Positions 25,497 to 34,325 of a DNA stretch of 64,000 nt are shown here, piece by piece; within the stretch, counting starts at the first letter, position 1; the number at the start of each line of letters is the position of its first letter. Position numbers and translations under genes: made by a program. Location: positions 1-64,000 of the forward strand of contig CP102405.1 of the NCBI GenBank assembly GCA_024628785.1. The letters are read 5' to 3'. Source of the stretch: Fusobacteria bacterium ZRK30 (GTDB lineage: Bacteria > Fusobacteriota > Fusobacteriia > Fusobacteriales > Fusobacteriaceae). The notes below the pieces were generated by a model, which worked only from the letters and a program-made list of their open reading frames with translations, made no database searches and was not told where the DNA came from.

Positions 25497-27410
25497 ATGA
25501 TTAAGATAACTTTACCAAGCGGGGATATCAAAGAATTTGATGGTCCAGTAAACATGTTTCAAATTGCCAAAAGTATAAGCAACTCACTAGCTAAAAATGC
25601 TGTAGCAGCAAAGGTCAATGGAGAATTAGTAGATATGACTACAATGGCTTCAGAAGATGCTGCTGTGGAACTTATCATGCCTAACAGTGAAGAGGGAATA
25701 GAGATCATCAGACATTCCACTGCACATCTTATGGCTCAAGCTGTAATCAGACTTTTCCCCGAAACTAAAGTAGCTATAGGACCCTCTATCGAATACGGAT
25801 TTTACTATGACTTCGACCCTAAGGAACAGTTTACAGAGGAAGACCTGGCTAAGATCGAAGCTGAGATGAAAAAACTAGTTAAGGAAGATATTAAGATAAC
25901 TAAAGAAAACATCTCTAAAGAAGATGCAATAGCAAGATTTAAGGAAGCTGGAGAGGATTACAAGGTAGAGATCATTACTGATATTGCAGTAGGAGCTCTT
26001 ACTCTATATTCCCAAGGTGAATTCACAGACCTATGTCTTGGACCTCATGTACCTTCTACAAGATATTTAAAGTCATTTAAACTTATGTCAGTAGCCGGGG
26101 CTTACTGGAGAGGAGATTCTTCTAACAAGATGTTGCAAAGAATATATGGTATAGCTTTTGATTCAGATAAAGCCTTAAAACTACACCTGAAATTCTTAGA
26201 AGAAGCTGAAAAAAGAGATCATAGAAAATTAGGTAAGGAGTTAGACCTATTCTTTATGAGTGAGTTTGGTCCAGGGTTCCCATTTTGGTTACCAAAGGGA
26301 ATGGAATTAAGAAATGTATTAGAAGACCTTTGGAAATCAGAACATAGAAAAGCCGGATACCAGGAAGTTAGAACTCCTATTATGCTTAACAAGGAGTTAT
26401 GGGAAACTTCTGGTCACTGGTTTAACTATAAAGAAAACATGTATCTTTCTGAGATAGATAAACATGAATTTGCTATAAAACCTATGAACTGTCCTGGAAG
26501 TGTTTTAGTATACAAACATGGATTACATTCTTATAAAGATTTTCCTATCAGAATGGGTGAATTAGGTATCGTACATAGACATGAATTCTCTGGTGCATTA
26601 CACGGATTATTTAGAGTTAGAAACTTCACACAGGATGATGCACATATCTTTATGACTCCAGACCAAATCGAAGAAGAGATCATAGGAGTTATCAACCTGA
26701 TCGACAAGTTCTACAACAAGCTATTTGGATTCGAATACCATATCGAACTATCTACTAAACCTGAAAAGGCTATTGGATCAGACGATATATGGGATAAAGC
26801 TGAATCAGCACTAGAAGGTGCTATGAAGAAAATCGGATTAGATTATAAATTAAATCCAGGAGACGGAGCATTTTATGGTCCTAAGTTAGACTTCAAAATC
26901 AAAGATTGTTTAGGTAGAGAATGGCAATGTGGAACTATCCAGCTTGACTTCAACCTTCCTGAAAGATTTGATATGAATTATATCGGAGAAGACGGAGAAA
27001 AACATAGACCAGTTATGGTTCATAGAGTAGTTTATGGTTCAGTTGAAAGATTCATTGGAATCTTAATCGAGCATTTTGCAGGTGCATTCCCATTATGGTT
27101 AGCTCCTACACAAATAAAATTACTTACTCTAAATGATGAAGTAGTTCCATACGCTAAGGAAGTTATGGCTGAATTAGCTAAAGTTGGAATCAGATGTGAA
27201 TTAGATGACAGAGCAGAAAAGATAGGATATAAGATCAGAGAAGCTAATGGTAAATTCAAGATTCCTGTTCAATTAATCTTAGGAAAATCTGAAGCTGAAG
27301 CTAATGAAGTAAATGTAAGAAGATTTGGTTCAAAAGATCAGGAAACTATGAAATTAAATGATTTCATCTCTATGATCGTAGAGGAAGCAAAGGTAAAATT
27401 TGATAACTAA
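25497..27410 (+). CDS. thrS: Threonyl-tRNA synthetase
   Basis: Class II aminoacyl-tRNA synthetase (637 residues) that charges tRNA-Thr. Order: TGS domain (1-62, GDIKEFDGPVNMFQIAKSI), second additional (editing) domain with HSTAHLMAQA (about 72-81) and the CLGPH metal/editing motif, catalytic core (about 240-535) with MNCPGS and motif 2 RMGELGIVHRHE, and the C-terminal anticodon-binding domain. The start at 25497 follows GAGGAG and gives the canonical MIKITLPSG; a codon at 25437 lies inside the terminator. Control is probably by the Thr-rich leader and attenuator upstream. No T-box motif was found. Confidence 0.97.
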   Translation: MIKITLPSGDIKEFDGPVNMFQIAKSISNSLAKNAVAAKVNGELVDMTTMASEDAAVELIMPNSEEGIEIIRHSTAHLMAQAVIRLFPETKVAIGPSIEYGFYYDFDPKEQFTEEDLAKIEAEMKKLVKEDIKITKENISKEDAIARFKEAGEDYKVEIITDIAVGALTLYSQGEFTDLCLGPHVPSTRYLKSFKLMSVAGAYWRGDSSNKMLQRIYGIAFDSDKALKLHLKFLEEAEKRDHRKLGKELDLFFMSEFGPGFPFWLPKGMELRNVLEDLWKSEHRKAGYQEVRTPIMLNKELWETSGHWFNYKENMYLSEIDKHEFAIKPMNCPGSVLVYKHGLHSYKDFPIRMGELGIVHRHEFSGALHGLFRVRNFTQDDAHIFMTPDQIEEEIIGVINLIDKFYNKLFGFEYHIELSTKPEKAIGSDDIWDKAESALEGAMKKIGLDYKLNPGDGAFYGPKLDFKIKDCLGREWQCGTIQLDFNLPERFDMNYIGEDGEKHRPVMVHRVVYGSVERFIGILIEHFAGAFPLWLAPTQIKLLTLNDEVVPYAKEVMAELAKVGIRCELDDRAEKIGYKIREANGKFKIPVQLILGKSEAEANEVNVRRFGSKDQETMKLNDFISMIVEEAKVKFDN

Positions 27411-27422
27411 TATATAATATAA

Positions 27423-27453
27423 AAGCTAGAAAATCATAGATTTTCTAGCTTTT
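27423..27453 (+). terminator. Bidirectional terminator between thrS and the GNAT gene
   Basis: AAGCTAGAAAATC-ATA-GATTTTCTAGCTT with T-run on the + strand and A-run before it, serving both converging genes. Confidence 0.9.
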
Positions 27454-27457
27454 TTTA

Positions 27458-28009
27458 TTATCTAAACTTTACAAAATCTTTTTTATCTAACTCATAAACT
27501 TTTATCACCTGCAAATCCTCAAGTGTTTGTACTAATATTTCTTTAGTTTCTATATATTTCATACTGTTATTTATCATTACCTTCCCTGAGTTTGGATTTT
27601 CAGCTACATGCCTTGCCCTTAGTTTTTCAAAACCTACCTCATTAAAAAGATAATCCATCATTAGATTTAGAGCATTTGTCATTATTTTTTTATTCCAGAA
27701 TCTCGATCCTAAACAATACCCTATCTCTCCTACTTTTTTATCTAAATCTTGCTTTACTAAATCAATACTTCCGACTACTTCACCCTCTACTTCTATTGCC
27801 CACCTATATTTTTCAGTGCTATACTCACCTACCCATGATGTCAAAAGTTCTCTTGTCAATTTAATATCTCTATGAGGATCCCATGTTATATACTCTGTTA
27901 CTTTTTCATCATTGCAATAATTTTTAAACATATCGTATTCATCACCTAACTTAAACTTTCTCAAAACGAAATTTTCATGTATCAAAGTTTTAGTCCCTAA
28001 ATTTTTCAT
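27458..28009 (-). CDS. RimJ/RimL-type GNAT acetyltransferase
   Basis: A 183-residue GNAT protein of the RimJ/RimL/Acetyltransf_3 group, which acetylates ribosomal proteins, antibiotics or small amines. It has the typical start LIHENFVLRKFKLGDEYDMF, the IGYCLGSRFWNKKIMTNAL segment (acetyl-CoA loop, with the Gly-Arg-x-x-Gly pattern weakened) and the VAENPNSGKVMINN motif late in the fold. Start at 28009 after AAGGATAA. A lone gene with terminators on both sides. The substrate is unknown. Confidence 0.88.
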   Translation of the reverse strand: MKNLGTKTLIHENFVLRKFKLGDEYDMFKNYCNDEKVTEYITWDPHRDIKLTRELLTSWVGEYSTEKYRWAIEVEGEVVGSIDLVKQDLDKKVGEIGYCLGSRFWNKKIMTNALNLMMDYLFNEVGFEKLRARHVAENPNSGKVMINNSMKYIETKEILVQTLEDLQVIKVYELDKKDFVKFR

Positions 28010-28060
28010 TTATCCTTCCCCCCTTTCTTTTTCAAGAGTATATAACATAAACAACAAATA

Positions 28061-28098
28061 AAAAAGCTAATTTCTATAATTATAGAAATTAGCTTTTT
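28061..28098. terminator. Terminator after disA (palindromic, bidirectional)
   Basis: AAAAAGCTAATTTCTATAA / TTATAGAAATTAGCTTTTT perfect palindrome just beyond the disA stop. Confidence 0.85.
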
Positions 28099-28107
28099 TA
28101 TTATTAT

Positions 28108-29166
28108 CTATTTTTCCCATTCAGCTGTCATTTTTAGTCTTTTTATCCCTTTTTTTATGGATCTGGCTTTAAACATACTGATCCCTCTTATCTCCATCAA
28201 TTCCTCTTCTGTCAATTCCAATATTTTAGATAAGATTCCATATTTACCTATTATTTTCTCGGTGTCTTTTCTCGTAATCCTTGTTATCTTGTTTAAGATC
28301 CTGTATCCCTTAGTGTCTAATTCCATGTCAAAGGTAGCTGCTGATCTTCCATATCCCAAAGCCCCTGCTATATTTTCCGACTCCAGAAGTTCCAAATCTC
28401 CTAATCCTAAAAGTCTTTCCTTTACTTCAGCTGCTCCAAATTCCTCTTCCCCTGGATTTATATAATCTCTGATGAAATTTTCTTCCTCTTTCAAAACTCC
28501 CTTAAACAGTTCCTCCAATTGAATCTCTAAAAATTTCCCCTCTGATCCTAATTCTATTATTGAATGTTCCACTTCTACCCTTATTCTTACCAGCATCTCA
28601 AATCTTTGAAGAACAGTGACAACCTCTGAAAGAGTTACCATTCCGTCAAATTCTAAAAGAGTAATATTTTGCAGTGCCCTGTCCAGTACATGTTTATACC
28701 TCTCAAAAGTTTTCATTGCCTGGCTGGCTTCAATCATTATATCAGCCAGATTTTTTACCTTATATCTAAAATCTCCCTTATAGAGAGTAATCCGATTTCT
28801 TCTTTCTGAGATAGCTATAACTAAATTATCTGTCTGTCTGGCTACCCTTTGAGCAGTTCTATGCCTGGTCCCACTCTCATTGGTTTTAAATGATTTATCT
28901 GGCTGTAGATGTACATTGGCATATTTAATCTTTGTAGCATTCCCATCTAAGATGATAGCTCCATCCATCTTAGACAACTCATGGAGTCTTTGAGGAGTAA
29001 ACCTGCAATTTAATTCAAACCCACCATCTATAAGATCACCTAAAGTATCGTTGGCGTCTAAAACTACCAACGCACCAGTCCCAGCATCTAAGATGTTATC
29101 CAAACCTTCTCTGAATGTTGTTCCAGGGGTTACCTGAGAAAATATTTTCTTTAAATTCTGCTCCAT
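28108..29166 (-). CDS. disA: DNA integrity scanning diadenylate cyclase DisA
   Basis: A 352-residue octameric enzyme that makes c-di-AMP from two ATP and scans DNA for branched structures. The DAC domain (about 1-150) has DGAIILDG (the DGA motif at about 69-71) and the GTRHRTA motif (RHR at about 103-105). A helical linker follows, and the C-terminal helix-hairpin-helix DNA-binding domain ends with LTEEELMEIRGISMFKARSIKKGI. Start at 29166 (MEQNLKK) after AGGTG. The start lies next to the radA stop, so the two are coupled. radA-disA pairing is a well-known order. Confidence 0.96.
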   Translation of the reverse strand: MEQNLKKIFSQVTPGTTFREGLDNILDAGTGALVVLDANDTLGDLIDGGFELNCRFTPQRLHELSKMDGAIILDGNATKIKYANVHLQPDKSFKTNESGTRHRTAQRVARQTDNLVIAISERRNRITLYKGDFRYKVKNLADIMIEASQAMKTFERYKHVLDRALQNITLLEFDGMVTLSEVVTVLQRFEMLVRIRVEVEHSIIELGSEGKFLEIQLEELFKGVLKEEENFIRDYINPGEEEFGAAEVKERLLGLGDLELLESENIAGALGYGRSAATFDMELDTKGYRILNKITRITRKDTEKIIGKYGILSKILELTEEELMEIRGISMFKARSIKKGIKRLKMTAEWEK

Positions 29167-29168
29167 AA

Positions 29169-30527
29169 TCACCTCATCCTCTCTGCAAGTTCTGCTAAAT
29201 TTTTTAGATATATCATCTTTAAATTATAACTATTATGTTCAATCTCTTTCTTATTGGAATGAGGCAGATACACCCCTGAAAAACCAAGTTTTTCCAATTC
29301 TTTCAGCCTCTTATCTACAAAGGATACCTTTCTTATCTCTCCACGGAGACCCAGTTCTCCTAGAGCTGCTATTTTTTGACTGACCTCTATTCCCTTAGTT
29401 ATAGAGATCATTGCCATGACCACTCCTAAGTCTGCCGCTCCATCATAGATCTTTATACCTCCCGGAATATTTACAAAAACATCCTTGGAGGATAAATTCA
29501 GCCCTATCTTTTTTTCCATAACAGCATTGAGTATCTGTACCCTGTTTCTGTCAAATCCCTGTACCACTCTTTTTGGAATTCCAAAGGGTGATTCATTCAC
29601 CAAGGTCTGAACTTCCAATAAAAATATCTTAGTCCCTTCCAATACCGGCACTACTATACTTCCAACATTTTTTTCATCTCGTTCACTGAGAAAAAATTCC
29701 GAAGGATTTTTTACCTCTACCATTCCTTTTTCTTCCATATTGAATATTCCAAGCTCATTGGTAGATCCAAATCTATTTTTTAAACTTCGTAAGATCCTAT
29801 AAAATAAGCCCTCTTCTCCCTCGAACTGCAACACCGAATCTACCATGTGTTCCAACAGTTTAGGTCCTGCTACTTTTCCATCTTTGGTAATATGTCCCAC
29901 CAAAAAGAAAGATATATCATGGGTCTTAGCCAACTCCACTATCTTTAAAGTACATTCTCTTATCTGAGTTGTGGTTCCTGGGATAGAATCAAAATTTGAG
30001 CTGTATAAAGTCTGGATAGAATCCACAACAACAACCTTAGGTTTCTTCCTGAGAACATAATCATAGATAGATTCCATCTCTGTCTCCGACATGATGGATA
30101 TATTGTTTCCAGATAAACCTAACCTGTCTCCCCTGTGTTTTACCTGGGATGGTGATTCCTCACCGGATATATATAGTACTTCTCCATACTGTGAATATTG
30201 ATCTACTGCCTGCAGCAGCAGAGTGGATTTTCCTATTCCGGGATTACCTGTCAAAAGAACTACTGCCCCCTTTACAAGACCTCCTCCCAATACTCTGTCA
30301 AACTCATTAAATTTCGTAGTATATCTATAATTTTTCTCTACTTCTACATCTTTAAAGTTAACTACCTTGGTATTACTGATTTTCTTTTTAACACTGCTTT
30401 TAGAAGAGGCACTGCTGACCTCTTCCTCCAATGTCCCCCAGCTGTCACATTCCGGGCATTTTCCCAGCCATTTAGAAGATTCATAGCCACAGTCTGAGCA
30501 TATATATATAGTTTTTAATTTAGCCAT
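29169..30527 (-). CDS. radA: DNA repair protein RadA (Sms)
   Basis: A 452-residue RecA-like helicase that processes recombination intermediates. Zinc finger C10-x2-C13...C24-x2-C27, Walker A GNPGIGKST (94-102), the RadA signature KNRFG (250-254) and a C-terminal Lon-like domain (about 300-452, without the proteolytic dyad role). Lies between coaD and disA on the same strand. Start at 30527 after a GGAGTG site. Confidence 0.97.
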   Translation of the reverse strand: MAKLKTIYICSDCGYESSKWLGKCPECDSWGTLEEEVSSASSKSSVKKKISNTKVVNFKDVEVEKNYRYTTKFNEFDRVLGGGLVKGAVVLLTGNPGIGKSTLLLQAVDQYSQYGEVLYISGEESPSQVKHRGDRLGLSGNNISIMSETEMESIYDYVLRKKPKVVVVDSIQTLYSSNFDSIPGTTTQIRECTLKIVELAKTHDISFFLVGHITKDGKVAGPKLLEHMVDSVLQFEGEEGLFYRILRSLKNRFGSTNELGIFNMEEKGMVEVKNPSEFFLSERDEKNVGSIVVPVLEGTKIFLLEVQTLVNESPFGIPKRVVQGFDRNRVQILNAVMEKKIGLNLSSKDVFVNIPGGIKIYDGAADLGVVMAMISITKGIEVSQKIAALGELGLRGEIRKVSFVDKRLKELEKLGFSGVYLPHSNKKEIEHNSYNLKMIYLKNLAELAERMR

Positions 30528-30595
30528 GAATTCACTCCTTTATTCTTAATATTTTGTAATTATTAAAATCAAATATAAACCTCTAAAAGATTACT

Positions 30596-31102
30596 CTACT
30601 GAGATCCCTCTTTTATCTTTTTTGCTCTTTCTTTTACATCTTCTACTATCTCCGGTGAAATAAATTCATCTATTTTTCCACCATGTAGCGCTACTTCCCT
30701 TACCAGGCTGGCACTGAGATATAGACTTTCCCTCGATCCAGGTAAGAATATTGTCTCTACCTGATTGTCTGAAAGAGATTTATTTGTAAGAGCCAGCTGC
30801 AGTTCATATTCATAATCTGAAACTGCCCGTAACCCTCTTACTACAATATTAGCCTTATTCTGTAAAACAAAATCTACCAACAATCCATCAAAAGTCTTTA
30901 CTTCTATATTATCAAATTCCGATAAACATTTTTCAACCAATGCTTTTCTTTCCTTTAAATTGAACCAATATTTTTTATTATGGCTGTTTAAAATTCCCAC
31001 TATCAATTTATTTGAAAACTTACTGGCACGTTTTATAATATCCAAATGTCCCTTAGTTATAGGGTCAAAACTTCCTGCACATACTGCTACTATTTTTTTC
31101 AT
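30596..31102 (-). CDS. coaD: Phosphopantetheine adenylyltransferase
   Basis: A 168-residue nucleotidyltransferase that converts 4'-phosphopantetheine and ATP to dephospho-CoA, the penultimate CoA step. Motifs: GSFDPITKGHLDII (10-23, with the T/HxGH site), VVRGLRAVSDYEYE and the C-terminal ISSSLVREVA equivalent (LSASLVREVA). It starts one base after the rng stop, so it is translated with it. CoA supply fits the fatty-acid genes upstream in the same block. Confidence 0.97.
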   Translation of the reverse strand: MKKIVAVCAGSFDPITKGHLDIIKRASKFSNKLIVGILNSHNKKYWFNLKERKALVEKCLSEFDNIEVKTFDGLLVDFVLQNKANIVVRGLRAVSDYEYELQLALTNKSLSDNQVETIFLPGSRESLYLSASLVREVALHGGKIDEFISPEIVEDVKERAKKIKEGSQ

Positions 31103-31103
31103 C

Positions 31104-32579
31104 TTACATCTCCATTACTATCTCATAGTCATTATTGTTTTTTTCTTCATTTTTCTTATTTTTTTTCAGGATAAATTCCTTTTTACGTAATTTTAAATAT
31201 CCCTTTATAAACTCAATATAAGCCTCACAAATAAAGTCGTATAACTCTGTACTTGTGGTCAGCTTTATCAATCTGATGTCACTATCTTCTGCTATTTCCC
31301 TTATCTCTCTCATTATATCTAGGATTATACTCTCCTTAGATTTCACTGTTCCTGTCCCGGCGCAGCATGGACAAGGTTTTTGGTAGTACTTAGCCAGGGG
31401 ACTTCCCTGTCTTTTTCTTGTCATTTCTACCAGACCAAGGTCTGTAAAATGGATGATATTGTTCTTTATTCTATCCTTTTTCAAACTTTCTTCCAGTACT
31501 TCTACTACCTTCAGCTTATCTTTCTCTACCTTCATATCTATAAAATCTATGATAATAATACCACTGAGGTTTCTCAGTCTCAGCTGTATCGCAATCTCTC
31601 TTGCTGCTTCGACATTAGTTTCCACTACAGTGTCTTCCAGGTTCATTACCCCTGTATTTCTGCCTGTATTTACATCTATACTTATGAGAGCTTCTGTCTT
31701 TTGGATGATCAAATATCCCCCACAATCCAGCCATACCTTTTCATTTAAAGCCGTCTCCAATCCCTTAGTTACATTGTAGTGATCAAAAATATGAAGGGAA
31801 CTCTGAAATAATTTCACCTTGGTTTTAAATGTATTGTCGGAAAAGGCCTTTACATAGTCTACTATCTCCCAGTACTTCTCCTCATCATCTATTATTAATT
31901 CATCTATCTGATTAGAAAAGACATCCCTTACAGTTCTTGTGACCATATCGTTATCTTGGTATAGAACCTCTCCTACCTTACTTTTTTTAAATCTATTTTC
32001 TATATTTTTCCATTTTTTTACTAAATATTCAACCTCTTTTTCAAAATGAAGGTTGTTTTTATCTTTAGCTGCAGTCCTTATAATAACACCCATCTCATCA
32101 GGTTTTATAGTATCGATCAGGGTTTCGAGTCTCTCTCTCTCTTTGGGATCCTTTATCTTCTGTGAGATAGCAATATGGCTGTCATTTGGCATCAATACCA
32201 GATATTTTCCCGGTATAGTGTAATGTGTAGTTACACGGGCACCCTTGTCACCTCTGGGCTCCTTTACTATCTGGACTATTATCTCATCTCCTACACTCAA
32301 GATATCCTCTATAGGTCTATTACTATTTTCTACGCCATTTAGGTATTTTTCTTCAAATTCACGCAGATCCCGGACATGCAAAAAAGCATTTTTTTCTAAG
32401 CCAATATCCAAAAATGCTGATTCCATCCCAGGTAATACATTAGCCACTCTAGCCTTATATATATTACCATTTATTCGATTTTGTTCATTTCTTTGTATAA
32501 AAAATTCTGTGAGTTTTTCCCCTTCTAAAAGAGCTGCTCTTTCCTCAAAATCACTTATACTTATTATTATTTGATTCAT
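31104..32579 (-). CDS. rng: Ribonuclease G (Rne/Rng family)
   Basis: A 491-residue endonuclease that matures rRNA and tRNA and degrades mRNA. It has an N-terminal S1 domain (about 36-130, with GNIYKARVANVLPGMESAFLDIG), the catalytic region with IDVNTGRNTG and IIIDFIDM (metal-binding Asp residues), the MTRKRQGSPL motif and the zinc-link CPCCAGTG. The C-terminus is Lys/Asn-rich and short; the degradosome scaffold of RNase E is absent, hence RNase G. It overlaps the radical SAM gene by four bases (ATGA). Confidence 0.94.
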   Translation of the reverse strand: MNQIIISISDFEERAALLEGEKLTEFFIQRNEQNRINGNIYKARVANVLPGMESAFLDIGLEKNAFLHVRDLREFEEKYLNGVENSNRPIEDILSVGDEIIVQIVKEPRGDKGARVTTHYTIPGKYLVLMPNDSHIAISQKIKDPKERERLETLIDTIKPDEMGVIIRTAAKDKNNLHFEKEVEYLVKKWKNIENRFKKSKVGEVLYQDNDMVTRTVRDVFSNQIDELIIDDEEKYWEIVDYVKAFSDNTFKTKVKLFQSSLHIFDHYNVTKGLETALNEKVWLDCGGYLIIQKTEALISIDVNTGRNTGVMNLEDTVVETNVEAAREIAIQLRLRNLSGIIIIDFIDMKVEKDKLKVVEVLEESLKKDRIKNNIIHFTDLGLVEMTRKRQGSPLAKYYQKPCPCCAGTGTVKSKESIILDIMREIREIAEDSDIRLIKLTTSTELYDFICEAYIEFIKGYLKLRKKEFILKKNKKNEEKNNNDYEIVMEM

Positions 32580-33607
32580 AATATACCACTCTCTAAAATT
32601 TTATTTAAGATCTCTTCCCTAGTATATTCTATCTTATTTACCACTACTTTTTCTAGTGATAAACTATTATCAATCTTTATAGTCATCTTTTTCCCAAAGA
32701 ACAATTTATTCTTCTTCTTCATTCCAACTATTTTAGAGATATTTTTCTCGTGGGTAACTATATCCAAAATTTCTGAATTTAAAGACCTTAAAAATCTCCC
32801 GTAAATCTCTGTTTCAATGGTTTCCTTAAAAGCCGGATGAAAGGGCCCTGCTTTTATTACTCCCTCTTCACAGAGGTCATCAGAAGGTTGTAATCCCACT
32901 CTGATTATATTTATATTGTTTAGTTCAAATAAAATCATGATCGGCAGCACCCTGACAACAGCTTCTTCTAACTCCATAGGGCTGTATTCCTTATCATAAT
33001 ACATCTTTTCCAGCTTGGTATTATTTATAACCAATGTGGGATATATCCTAACCATATCCGGTTTTATCTTCACTACCTTTTCTGCTGTTTTGTAATCTGT
33101 CTGATTAGTAGATCCAGGTAGTCCGGGCATTACCTGTATTCCCAATTTAAAACCATAACTTTTTATTAAAGTAGATGCCGCTTCTACTATATCAGATCTA
33201 TAACCTCTTTCTGACTTAGCCAAGACCTCATCATCTAGAGATTGAACTCCTAACTCTATAGTTGTAACACCATATTTTAAAAGGAGGTCTAATATCTTTT
33301 CATTAATATAATCAGGTCTTGTAGATAATCTAATTCCATCTACAAGACCTTTATCGATATATGGTTTAACTGTAGCTAAATACTTTTCCTGTATCCTTTT
33401 GTCAATTCCTGTAAAGGTTCCACCAAAAAAAGCTACTTCTTTTTCTGAATCTTTTGGTAGAAGCTCTAAATATTCTTCTATTATTTCTTCAATATCAGAA
33501 CATGTGACATCAGTTTCCCTGCCATTTATTTTTACTTGGTTACAAAATACACAGGTATGGGGACATCCAAAATGACTAATAAATATTGGAATATTATAAT
33601 GTTTCAA
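32576..33607 (-). CDS. Radical SAM protein, ELP3-like without acetyltransferase domain
   Basis: A 343-residue radical SAM protein of the bacterial group related to Elp3/YhcC. The Fe-S cysteines are C15, C19 and C22 (FGCPHTCVFCNQ), followed by AFFGGTFTGI (the GGxFT motif), STRPDYI, ELGVQSLDDEVL and MPGLPGSTN. This type recurs between rnc and rng in Fusobacteria and clostridia. Full Elp3 has a C-terminal GNAT domain for tRNA U34 modification; that is missing here, so the reaction is open. It overlaps the 3' end of rnc by 14 bases. Confidence 0.85.
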   Translation of the reverse strand: MKHYNIPIFISHFGCPHTCVFCNQVKINGRETDVTCSDIEEIIEEYLELLPKDSEKEVAFFGGTFTGIDKRIQEKYLATVKPYIDKGLVDGIRLSTRPDYINEKILDLLLKYGVTTIELGVQSLDDEVLAKSERGYRSDIVEAASTLIKSYGFKLGIQVMPGLPGSTNQTDYKTAEKVVKIKPDMVRIYPTLVINNTKLEKMYYDKEYSPMELEEAVVRVLPIMILFELNNINIIRVGLQPSDDLCEEGVIKAGPFHPAFKETIETEIYGRFLRSLNSEILDIVTHEKNISKIVGMKKKNKLFFGKKMTIKIDNSLSLEKVVVNKIEYTREEILNKILESGIL

Positions 33608-34301
33608 TATACTTTATTCCCAAACTGTCACAGGCATGTTTCGCGGCTTTCTGCTCTGCTGTTTTTTTATTTCTTCCCTCTCCTGATCCCACTAATTTTT
33701 TATTCATAAATACACCTATCTTAAAAAATTTAGCATGATCCGGTCCATCTTCACCTATAAGTTCATAGGTAGGTACTTCCTTATATTTTCTTTGGCTGTA
33801 TTCTTGTAGTGCTGTTTTAAAATCTATCAATTCATCATTTTCATAGATATGCTCTATCTCATAAACTAGGTGAGATAACCCGTATTTTCTAGCTGTCTCT
33901 AAATCTGAATCTAGATAGATAGCTCCTAATACCGACTCAAATACATCTCCTAAAATTGAAGACCTGTCTCTTCCACCGGTAACTTCCTCTCCCTTACTCA
34001 GGAATAGATATTCACCTAACTTTAATTTTCTTGATATTTTTGCCAATACCGGTTCACTTACTACCATTGATTTTAATTTAGCCAGATCACCCTCTGAGGA
34101 TTCTTTAAAATTTTTATATAAATATTCAGTAACGACAAGATCTAGAACTGCGTCTCCTAACAGTTCTAGTCTTTCGTTGCTTATTTTTTTATATTCCTTA
34201 TTTTCATTTCCATAAGATCTATGAAGTAAGGCATGTTTTAAAAGTTTTTCATCCTTAAAAGTGTGACCTAGAATTTTTTCTAATTCCAAGTATTTTTTCA
34301 T
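33594..34301 (-). CDS. rnc: Ribonuclease III
   Basis: A 235-residue double-strand RNA endonuclease for rRNA and mRNA processing. RNase III domain (about 1-150) with the signature NERLELLGDAVLDL (41-54) and the second acidic metal site DVFESVLGAIYLD. C-terminal dsRNA-binding domain (about 158-230) with GSGEGRNKKTAEQKAAKHA. Standard length. It follows fabF by 24 bases in the common fab-rnc order. Confidence 0.97.
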   Translation of the reverse strand: MKKYLELEKILGHTFKDEKLLKHALLHRSYGNENKEYKKISNERLELLGDAVLDLVVTEYLYKNFKESSEGDLAKLKSMVVSEPVLAKISRKLKLGEYLFLSKGEEVTGGRDRSSILGDVFESVLGAIYLDSDLETARKYGLSHLVYEIEHIYENDELIDFKTALQEYSQRKYKEVPTYELIGEDGPDHAKFFKIGVFMNKKLVGSGEGRNKKTAEQKAAKHACDSLGIKYIETL

Positions 34302-34325
34302 TTTCCCACCCTTAGTATATTATTT

